Positions 1 through 5,395 of a DNA stretch of 7,208 bases are shown piece by piece (within the stretch, counting starts at the first letter, position 1; each line of letters begins with the position of its first letter). The DNA comes from Candidatus Saccharimonadota bacterium (GTDB taxonomy: Bacteria; Patescibacteriota; Saccharimonadia; Saccharimonadales; UBA4665): NCBI GenBank assembly GCA_028289265.1, contig JAQGGU010000083.1, positions 1-7,208 of the forward strand. Reading direction: 5' to 3'. The position numbers were made by a program, and so were the translations under genes. The notes beneath the pieces were generated by a model that saw nothing but the letters and a program-made list of their open reading frames with translations, did not search any database and had not been told where the DNA came from.

Positions 1-614
1 CGCCAGTCGATGAGATGGGCGCTGTAAAGGCAGATCACTGATGTGCCAGCGACGAATATGGCTGATACATTTTTCATGGCATTCATCATGTGCGCATCTT
101 TTAAGCTGGTGAAACCAAGGAAGGCGAGTAGTAGGAAGCCATAGCCAGGACCGAAGTATCCACCGTAAAAAGTTATAGGTATTAAGGCGAGGCCCAGTAC
201 TGCTAGCGTGGCCAACGAGCGGCTACGTTTACGGACATGCCGGTGCAAATGTAAATGCAGGACCGGTTGGAAGGCAAAGAGGCCGACGCCCAGGAGTACT
301 AACACCGGTACGATTTGTTCAAAATGGTCTGCTGAGGTATAGCGCAGGGTCAGGGCACCTGCAAGCGCACCTATAAGACAAGGAATAATGAGAAGGGCAT
401 AGCGGCGTGGCACTTTTGCCAGATGCTTTCTATAACTTATCGCCGACGTGATTTGTCCAGGGATGGTAACTACCGCACCTGTAGCATTTGCAACTAGCGG
501 TGGTATGCCAAGCGCTATTAAAACAGGGAAGCCGATCAACATGCCGCCACCGGCGATAGCGTTCATGGCACCTACAATGGCACCGACTAAGAGTAGGACA
601 ACGTCTTTTTCCAT
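1..614 (-). CDS. TSUP family (TauE/SafE, DUF81) membrane transporter, 3' end cut by window
   Basis: Reading leftward from an ATG at 614-612 gives an open frame of 204 codons that continues past base 1. The protein is strongly hydrophobic. It has the family's repeated glycine-rich pattern: an N-terminal segment GAMNAIAGGGMLIGFP (residues 15-30) followed by G-I-P-P and N-A-T-G (36-46), and a second half with FYGGYFGPGYGF (149-160) and N-A-M-K-N (178-182). TSUP proteins are usually about 250 residues, so roughly 50 are missing. Members export or import small anions such as sulfite, sulfoacetate or other organosulfur compounds; the substrate cannot be read from sequence. An interior loop (residues about 120-131) is rich in His and Arg. 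The gene follows the HD hydrolase after 32 bp on the same strand. An AGGA lies 12 bases before the ATG, longer than usual spacing, and a TACAAT box at 642-637 could provide an extra promoter. Family assignment is firm, function is not. Confidence 0.85.
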   Translation of the reverse strand, partial: MEKDVVLLLVGAIVGAMNAIAGGGMLIGFPVLIALGIPPLVANATGAVVTIPGQITSAISYRKHLAKVPRRYALLIIPCLIGALAGALTLRYTSADHFEQIVPVLVLLGVGLFAFQPVLHLHLHRHVRKRSRSLATLAVLGLALIPITFYGGYFGPGYGFLLLAFLGFTSLKDAHMMNAMKNVSAIFVAGTSVICLYSAHLIDW

Positions 615-646
615 TTTTGTATTAATTCCTATGCTTATTGTATCAT

Positions 647-1246
647 TCAGGACTTCGGAATGAGGTGCGGGGAATCAAGCAATAAATCGTATAGGGCATC
701 GTAATACGGTTTGATGTCTTTAGAGACGGCGACTTTATCTTTTTTGACAGCGTGCAGGCGTTGTAATGTGATGCCTTCCCGTTTCCAAGTGTGGCCTTCG
801 CCAATGTAAATCAACATCATGGGCATGATTTTGTCGAGCGCGTATACGAACTTTGCTTCTTCGGAAGACCTTTCTTCATATGCGCGCACTGTTTCTATGA
901 GGTCAGGAAAGTCTGGCCACTCCTGGCTTAGTTGCTCAAGGGCCGCTGCTTTACGGGCTGACTTGCTAGCGAGCAGCTCAGCGTCGGCATATATGTACGT
1001 ATCGCCAGCGTGTACTTCTACTAGGTCATGCGCCAAGGCAAATTTGACCACTTTGCCTTGGTCGAGGCGGGGAAAGTGCGACGCCAAAAACCAAGCTGTC
1101 ATGGCAAGGTTGTAGCTGTGCTCTGTGTCGTTTTCCCGTATATACCCATTTTTATGCTGCCTATCGACGACGCGCTCGACCTGGCTAAAAGCGAGCAGCA
1201 ATTTCTGGAAGGCGAGCAGTCTTGAAAGATTAGGCTTATTTGTCAT
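647..1246 (-). CDS. HD-domain phosphohydrolase, YfbR/HDDC2-like 5'-nucleotidase candidate
   Basis: This 199-residue cytoplasmic protein has the metal-binding HD-domain set in order: E42-H43 in the ENDTEHS stretch, H73-D74 in ALAHDLVE, E77, G81-D82, and a distal D138-K139 in YALDKIMP. The spacing and the E-H-S, H-D-x-x-E and D-K signatures match the HD_3 group that holds YfbR of E. coli and eukaryotic HDDC2, which remove the 5'-phosphate from (deoxy)nucleoside monophosphates. Length is also typical. I infer a nucleotidase activity; the substrate is not proven by the motifs. Its ATG shares the bases ATGA with the stop of the upstream histidine phosphatase (1243-1246). There is no Shine-Dalgarno just upstream, so translation is probably by reinitiation. 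It ends in TGA, 32 bp before the TSUP gene. Other HD hydrolases acting on different phosphate esters remain possible. Confidence 0.88.
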   Translation of the reverse strand: MTNKPNLSRLLAFQKLLLAFSQVERVVDRQHKNGYIRENDTEHSYNLAMTAWFLASHFPRLDQGKVVKFALAHDLVEVHAGDTYIYADAELLASKSARKAAALEQLSQEWPDFPDLIETVRAYEERSSEEAKFVYALDKIMPMMLIYIGEGHTWKREGITLQRLHAVKKDKVAVSKDIKPYYDALYDLLLDSPHLIPKS

Positions 1247-1755
1247 AACAGTTTAGCGATTTTGGCGTTTTCAAAACGCTCTACTTTCTCAAATGGTACG
1301 CTCGGGTTAAGTACATGCCGAAGTGCGCGGCCAAAGCTGCCGTGGCTAACTACGAGTATGGTGTCGGCGTCTACTGTTTTAAGATGGTTGAGTGTCAGAC
1401 GGGCACGCTCAAGTAAGGTGTCGAGCGGTTCTGCGTCAGAGATACCATCGATGTTAAAATCCGGATCCCAAGTCGTGCCTTCGAGAGAGCCGAAATGCCG
1501 TTCGACAACAAGGCTATTCACTTCTATATCGTGCTCGGGATAGTTAATTTCTTTGGCGACAATCTTCGCGGTGTCCTGCGCTCGGGAAAGGGGAGAGCAG
1601 ATAATGTAATCTATGCCCAGCCCTTTGGCTTCTTCGCCGGCTTTCTTCGCTTGTCCGCGGCCTTCTGTAGTCAGTGGAGTTTCGGTGCTGCCCGCCCATT
1701 TGCCCTCTGCATTGAGCTGACTAAGCCCATGCCGGCAAAAATATAAGTGCTTCAT
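1243..1755 (-). CDS. Histidine phosphatase (phosphoglycerate mutase-like) family protein
   Basis: The 170-residue protein is a complete histidine phosphatase of branch 1. The N-terminal RHG motif sits at residues 8-10, with His9 the expected phospho-acceptor. The rest of the pocket is visible as Arg58 in SPLSRAQDTA, Glu85 in VERHFGSLEG, and His138 in VVSHGSFGR. The order and spacing match small GpmB/CobC/PhoE-like phosphatases. These remove phosphate from small metabolites such as sugar phosphates, nucleotides or cobalamin precursors. Residues cannot separate true mutase from phosphatase, but its short length and its nucleotide-hydrolase neighbours favour a phosphatase. The start overlaps the end of the ITPA-like gene by 4 bases (ATGA, 1752-1755). 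It has a well-placed AGGA six bases before the ATG. Its stop overlaps the HD gene start in the same way, placing it in the middle of a coupled three-gene block. Confidence 0.92.
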   Translation of the reverse strand: MKHLYFCRHGLSQLNAEGKWAGSTETPLTTEGRGQAKKAGEEAKGLGIDYIICSPLSRAQDTAKIVAKEINYPEHDIEVNSLVVERHFGSLEGTTWDPDFNIDGISDAEPLDTLLERARLTLNHLKTVDADTILVVSHGSFGRALRHVLNPSVPFEKVERFENAKIAKLL

Positions 1756-2318
1756 ACCCGGTCCTGCTTATACCATTCAAAAAATGAGTGCCATACTTGC
1801 GCGGATTGACGTTGATCTAAATCTATCTTTTGTTCGTACACTTCAGCGATTGTGCGGCCATGATCACCGTTTAGAACTACTAGTTTAGCCCAGGGCACAT
1901 TACTATTGCCGCGGCTTTCAGTGAGAATTTGCCCCTGGACATCATGGCGAATAATTTTTTGGGTTTCCTCGTCTTGGTATACAAGTAGCTTAGTAAGTGT
2001 CACACTGCGGTCTGTCAGTCCGGCAGTCAGCCGCAGGAAATCATCGGTGTTCAACCAGTGATTCATAGACTTCATGTAAGGTCCTGGAAATCCGTTTAGT
2101 CCGTGTATCCACCACGAGTCATCGCTGACGACTAGCGGAGCACGTAGTAGTTCAAACGCAACTTCCGCTTTGCGGCGCGCGATGTGTTCCGGATCTTCGC
2201 CTTGCACCTCCTCTACTTCAGGCGATGCTTGCTTGAGAGAGATGCCATACACGGCGCTTACTTGAATGGCTGAGGATAACTTGTCTGCATTACCTGTAAC
2301 GAAAGTCAAATCGGGCAT
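1752..2318 (-). CDS. Divergent Ham1/ITPA-like non-canonical nucleoside triphosphate pyrophosphatase
   Basis: This 188-residue protein belongs to the Ham1/ITPA/RdgB fold, whose members hydrolyse ITP, dITP or XTP to the monophosphate and keep deaminated purines out of nucleic acids. Visible family marks are the N-terminal TGNADKL (8-14; usual T-G-N-x-x-K), a VEEVQGE strand (35-41), a probable metal-binding Glu44, and VVSDDSWWIHGLNGFPGPYMK (63-83) with the catalytic Asp66-Asp67. The G-x-P-G-P-Y-x-K form resembles the eukaryotic/archaeal ITPA branch more than RdgB. The C-terminal half is unusual: the F-G-[YW]-D-P-x-F base-pocket motif is replaced by VPWAKLV (141-147), and the S-H-R motif by D-Q-R (168-170), though Lys164 and Arg170 keep their spacing. 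It may therefore act on another nucleotide or be weakly active. It is the first gene of the leftward unit, starts 22 bp from tilS, and overlaps the histidine phosphatase start. Confidence 0.85.
   Translation of the reverse strand: MPDLTFVTGNADKLSSAIQVSAVYGISLKQASPEVEEVQGEDPEHIARRKAEVAFELLRAPLVVSDDSWWIHGLNGFPGPYMKSMNHWLNTDDFLRLTAGLTDRSVTLTKLLVYQDEETQKIIRHDVQGQILTESRGNSNVPWAKLVVLNGDHGRTIAEVYEQKIDLDQRQSAQVWHSFFEWYKQDRV
1762..1767 (-). promoter_or_regulatory. Shine-Dalgarno for the histidine phosphatase gene
   Basis: On the minus strand GCAGGA lies six bases before the ATG at 1755, inside the end of the upstream coding region. It is the best-placed ribosome binding site in the window and supports this start. 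It contrasts with the first genes of the transcription units, which have none. Confidence 0.6.
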
Positions 2319-2324
2319 AATTAC

Positions 2325-2336
2325 TTAGTATACTAA
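2325..2336. promoter_or_regulatory. Palindromic divergent -10 element shared by the ITPA-like gene and tilS
   Basis: The gap between the two divergent start codons is 22 bp and is centred on a perfect 12-bp palindrome, TTAGTATACTAA. It contains TATACT on the plus strand (2329-2334) and TATACT on the minus strand (2332-2327). With the usual six-base spacing, plus-strand transcription would begin at about 2341, the A of the tilS ATG, and minus-strand transcription at about 2320, two bases before the ITPA-like ATG. No Shine-Dalgarno precedes either gene. The promoter reading is inference from pattern and geometry. The palindrome could also be a dyad operator. Confidence 0.6.
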
Positions 2337-2340
2337 ACAT

Positions 2341-3228
2341 ATGAATATAGCAGTGCAGCCAGGTAAATATGTAGTCGCGGTTTCGGGCGGCGTGGATTCT
2401 ATGGCCCTGCTACATGCTCTACAGGCTCTACCGGATCTCAAACTGACAGTGGCGCACTTTGACCACGGTATCCGCAGCGATTCGGGCGAGGACATGCTGC
2501 TCGTACAGAAAATATCAGGCGAGTATGGATTGCCCTTTGTATTCGCGACAGGTAATCTTGGCCCAACCGCAAGCGAAGATGTGGCGCGGAAGGCACGCTA
2601 CGAATTCTTGCATAAAGTGCGGAAGGCGTCTGGTGCGACAGGTATTATTACTGCTCATCACAAAGATGATGTCATTGAGACGGCTCTCATTAACTTGATC
2701 AGGGGCACGGGTAGGAAGGGGCTCACCAGCCTGAAAAGTATCGACGGCATCAAGCGGCCGATGCTGCATCTCTCGAAGGCCGAGGTGCGCGACTATGCCC
2801 ATCAGCATAGCTTAGAGTGGCGCGATGATAGCACCAATGCTGACCTTACGTATTTGCGCAATCATATTCGGCATCGTATTCTGTCCCGCTTCAGTCCTGA
2901 AGAGAAAGCACGCTTGCATCGGTATATCCAGCATATGCACGTCCTGGACGGTGCCATCGATGAGCTGCTTGGCGATTACCTGCAGCGCTACTCATTTGAG
3001 ACCCGGTTAAAGCGGCATGAGTTCATTATGTTGCCGCATAATGTGGCGCTGGAGGTGATGGCGGCGTGGTTGAGAAGCAATGGAATCAGGGGTTTTGACA
3101 AAAAGATGCTTGAACGACTGGTACATGCAGCTAAAATACATACTGTAGGTCGACTAATTCCGATTAATAATAATGTAAACCTGAAAATTAGCCGAGAATT
3201 TCTGGCACTCGAGTCTACCGAGCGCTAG
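2341..3228 (+). CDS. tilS: tRNA(Ile)-lysidine synthase, short form
   Basis: TilS joins lysine to the wobble C34 of the CAU-anticodon tRNA-Ile using ATP, so that AUA is read as isoleucine. The 295-residue protein has the N-type ATP pyrophosphatase P-loop SGGVDS (15-20), then AHFDHGIR (38-45), AHHKDDVIET (105-114), a GxGRKGL segment (122-128), KRPML (138-142), and the W-R-D-D-S-T-N ... YLRNHIRHRIL signature (160-181) that is diagnostic for TilS. Many TilS proteins are 430-470 residues with a C-terminal TilS_C domain. Here the protein ends about 115 residues after the signature, leaving room for the central helical part only. The ATG sits directly at the predicted transcription start, with no Shine-Dalgarno. 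It ends in TAG 36 bp before ftsH, a common partner of tilS. Confidence 0.95.
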   Translation: MNIAVQPGKYVVAVSGGVDSMALLHALQALPDLKLTVAHFDHGIRSDSGEDMLLVQKISGEYGLPFVFATGNLGPTASEDVARKARYEFLHKVRKASGATGIITAHHKDDVIETALINLIRGTGRKGLTSLKSIDGIKRPMLHLSKAEVRDYAHQHSLEWRDDSTNADLTYLRNHIRHRILSRFSPEEKARLHRYIQHMHVLDGAIDELLGDYLQRYSFETRLKRHEFIMLPHNVALEVMAAWLRSNGIRGFDKKMLERLVHAAKIHTVGRLIPINNNVNLKISREFLALESTER

Positions 3229-3248
3229 GGGCGAGGGAGAGAAAGGTA

Positions 3249-3254
3249 TATAAT
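3249..3254 (+). promoter_or_regulatory. Candidate -10 box for ftsH
   Basis: A perfect TATAAT lies in the 36-bp tilS-ftsH gap, ending ten bases before the ATG. Transcription from it would start near 3261 and leave a leader of about four bases. I see no -35 match at the usual distance. The purine-rich GAGGGAGAGAAAGG upstream (3233-3246) is too far from the ATG to be a ribosome binding site. Confidence 0.5.
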
Positions 3255-3264
3255 AAACGACTAT

Positions 3265-5136
3265 ATGGATAAAAAACCGTTTTCAAACAACAAGAGTAAG
3301 GGGAGTAAACAAGGCAAGAAGGGCTTTAAGAATGCAGGTTTTGTAGCTCTGTTAGTGCTATTCTCGCTTGTCATTTTTGCGGCATACGGCCAGCCAGGTA
3401 ACCTCAAGGATATCTCAACCAACCAAGCTGTACGTGAGGCCAATAATGGTCAGTATTCGAAGATAGAGAAGAAGGGCAACGAGCTGACTATCACCAAGAA
3501 AGGTGAGTCGCAGCCAAGCCTGAAGTCGACCGTTGACCCGAATGCCAGCCTGAAAGAGGAAGGCTTTAACACTTCGAAGTTTGAGATTAAATATGCTCCG
3601 GAAGCTTCCTCGGGTTCCTTGTGGGGAACTTTATTGATCTCTTTGCTGCCGATCCTGCTTATCGGTGGAATGTTGTATTTTATGCTAAAAAGCGCGCAAG
3701 GGCAGGGGAACCAGGCATTATCCTTTGGTAAGAGCCGGGCGCGTCTGTACGGTAATGAAAAGGACAAAGTAATTTTTGGTGACGTTGCAGGACAGGCCGA
3801 AGCCAAGCAAGATCTTGAAGAAGTCGTTGAGTTCCTGAAATTTCCGAAGAAATTTGCCTCACTCGGTGCTCGTATTCCAAAAGGGGTACTGCTAGTAGGG
3901 CCTCCTGGAACTGGTAAAACGATGCTTGCCCGCGCTGTAGCCGGTGAGGCAAATGTACCTTTCTTTAGTATCTCAGGTTCTGAATTCGTTGAGATGTTCG
4001 TAGGTGTCGGGGCATCGCGTGTTCGTGATTTGTTCGCGAAGGCGAAGAAGAACGCGCCATGTATTATCTTTGTAGATGAAATCGATGCCGTGGGCCGCCG
4101 CCGTGGCAGCGGTATGGGTGGTGGTCACGATGAGCGTGAACAGACCCTAAACCAGATATTGGTTGAAATGGATGGTTTTGAGCAAGGTCAGAACGTCATC
4201 GTACTGGCAGCCACCAACCGGGCAGATGTACTTGACCCCGCCCTGCTTCGTCCAGGCCGCTTTGACCGCCGCGTCGGCATAGGTTTGCCAGACCGACAAG
4301 ATCGAGAAGCTATCCTGAAGATACACTTCAAGAAAAAGCCGGTCAGCAAAACTGTGGACCTTGATGCATTGGCTGCTAAGTCTGCAGGTTCATCCGGTGC
4401 GGACCTTGCGAACATTGCAAACGAGTCGGCTATTATCGCTGCCCGTAACAATCACCCAGAAATCTCCCAGCATGATGTCACCGAAGCTTTCGAGCGTGTA
4501 GCTATCGGTCCTGAGCGTAAGAGTAAAATCATGACCGAATCTGACAAGATGACTACTGCGTACCATGAGGCTGGACACGCCCTCGTCGGTCACGTGCTGC
4601 CAGACAGCGACCCTGTGCATAAAGTAACGATCATCCCTCGGGGTGGTACTGGCGGCGTTACGTGGTTCCTGCCGCCTGAAGATAAGGTCTACACTTCCCT
4701 CATAGAGTTCAAGGACGTACTTGCACGCGCACTAGGTGGACGTATCGCGGAAGAAGTTATTTTGGGCCGCGACCGCATTACTACTGGTGGTGGTAATGAC
4801 CTGCAAAAGGCTGCTGAGATTGCCCGTGACATGGTGATAAACCAAGGTATGGGTAGTAAGTTGCGCGATCAGGTGTTCCACGTAGATGAAGGCATGATGA
4901 TGGAGCGAATCGTACACGAACGATCATACTCCGACGACACCGCGAAAGTCATTGACCAAGAGGTCGAGGCGCTGATAACAGAGGCCGGAGAACGGGCTCG
5001 TGCTGTCATAAAGGCAAATATGGACAAGCTTGAAGCGTTGAAAGACTGCTTGCTGCAAAAGGAGACGGTTGACGCTGACGAGGTTAAGGAAATCTTTAAG
5101 GGGACTACCCTCCCTAAAGCTGCCGCGCTGTATTAG
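3265..5136 (+). CDS. ftsH: ATP-dependent zinc metalloprotease FtsH
   Basis: FtsH is a membrane-anchored hexameric AAA+ protease that extracts and degrades damaged membrane proteins and some regulators. The 623-residue protein has the full layout: a Lys-rich cytoplasmic N-terminus (3-22), first membrane helix (about 24-42), an external domain of about 75 residues, second membrane helix (about 119-141), then the AAA domain. Walker A GPPGTGKT is at 212-219, the pore loop F-V-G at 245-247, Walker B IIFVDEID at 267-274, and the second region of homology carries Arg329 and Arg332 as likely arginine fingers. The peptidase has HEAGH at 434-438 and the likely third zinc ligand Asp512 in GGGND. Length is close to E. 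coli FtsH (644). The stretch [14 protein letters not shown] (460-473) differs from the common R-G-x-A-L-G form. The protein ends in a short Ala-rich tail. It follows tilS closely and lacks a Shine-Dalgarno. Confidence 0.97.
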   Translation: MDKKPFSNNKSKGSKQGKKGFKNAGFVALLVLFSLVIFAAYGQPGNLKDISTNQAVREANNGQYSKIEKKGNELTITKKGESQPSLKSTVDPNASLKEEGFNTSKFEIKYAPEASSGSLWGTLLISLLPILLIGGMLYFMLKSAQGQGNQALSFGKSRARLYGNEKDKVIFGDVAGQAEAKQDLEEVVEFLKFPKKFASLGARIPKGVLLVGPPGTGKTMLARAVAGEANVPFFSISGSEFVEMFVGVGASRVRDLFAKAKKNAPCIIFVDEIDAVGRRRGSGMGGGHDEREQTLNQILVEMDGFEQGQNVIVLAATNRADVLDPALLRPGRFDRRVGIGLPDRQDREAILKIHFKKKPVSKTVDLDALAAKSAGSSGADLANIANESAIIAARNNHPEISQHDVTEAFERVAIGPERKSKIMTESDKMTTAYHEAGHALVGHVLPDSDPVHKVTIIPRGGTGGVTWFLPPEDKVYTSLIEFKDVLARALGGRIAEEVILGRDRITTGGGNDLQKAAEIARDMVINQGMGSKLRDQVFHVDEGMMMERIVHERSYSDDTAKVIDQEVEALITEAGERARAVIKANMDKLEALKDCLLQKETVDADEVKEIFKGTTLPKAAALY

Positions 5137-5190
5137 GAGTTCTGCGTCTAAAGTTTGTAGATTTTAGGTAGAATGCTGCAACACTACAAC

Positions 5191-5238
5191 GCCTGTCTAC
5201 TCGGTACTTCGGTACGGCGAAGACAGGCTGCTTGCTTT
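5191..5238 (+). terminator. Strong UUCG hairpin, probable ftsH terminator or RNA structure
   Basis: GCCTGTCT (5191-5198) pairs perfectly with AGACAGGC (5221-5228). Inside, after a few mismatches, GTAC (5204-5207) pairs with GTAC (5212-5215) around TTCG, giving the extra-stable C(UUCG)G loop. The following ten bases are only moderately T-rich (TGCTTGCTTT), so termination is likely but not certain. It lies 54 bases after the ftsH stop. Confidence 0.5.
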
Positions 5239-5339
5239 GAGTCCTAAACTGCTCAAAACGTGAAATACCTGTAATCTGCAGGCGACCAATAAAGTTCTTA
5301 CTTCCATAAAATAGCCTGTTTTGTAGGTGCCGGCTGCTT

Positions 5340-5345
5340 TATACT
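5340..5345 (+). promoter_or_regulatory. Candidate -10 box for murJ
   Basis: TATACT in the context TGCTTTATACTAAGGAG is the best -10 match before murJ, identical in hexamer to the tilS box. It would give a start near 5352 and a leader of about 44 bases. No clear -35 is seen, and weaker alternatives exist closer to the gene (AATAAT at 5375-5380). Confidence 0.3.
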
Positions 5346-5395
5346 AAGGAGCGAAGAAGATCGCTCATGGTTTAAATAATGGGCGCATATATTAC

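Larger units (their letters stand above)
5137..5395. other. ftsH-murJ intergenic region with several hairpins
   Basis: This 259-bp gap is the longest non-coding stretch in the window. It holds a 38-nt hairpin with a UUCG tetraloop (5191-5228), a CCTG/CAGG hairpin (5268-5282), a longer imperfect pairing between 5279-5294 and 5319-5332 that competes with it, and a perfect 6-bp stem GAGCGA/TCGCTC with a 6-base loop (5349-5366). Promoter-like boxes are TAGAAT at 5169-5174 and TATACT at 5340-5345. I recognise no known RNA family and see no convincing coding frame. It could hold the ftsH terminator, a murJ leader, or a small RNA. Confidence 0.5.

Noticed and set aside
448..663. Plus-strand 71-codon frame over the start of the TSUP gene
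   Set aside because: It is antisense to a clear TSUP family protein and shows no family motif of its own.
1243..1755. TGA as a sense codon (Absconditabacteria/Gracilibacteria code)
   Set aside because: Three minus-strand genes end in TGA at sensible lengths, two of them with an overlapping ATGA start of the next gene.
1752..2318. Frameshifted or decayed ITPA-like pseudogene
   Set aside because: The frame is intact, of normal family length, keeps catalytic residues and is translationally linked to the next gene.
3680..3952. Minus-strand frames inside ftsH
   Set aside because: They run opposite to a complete, motif-rich FtsH and their translations look like arbitrary composition; the same holds for frames opposite the other genes.
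5173..5247. A 24-codon frame (ATG to TAA) across the UUCG hairpin
   Set aside because: No ribosome site, it overlaps a strong RNA stem and a promoter-like box, and the peptide has no recognisable feature.
5137..5395. tmRNA, RNase P RNA, SRP RNA or 6S RNA in the ftsH-murJ gap
   Set aside because: I found none of the conserved cores of these RNAs, and the gap is too short for tmRNA or RNase P RNA.
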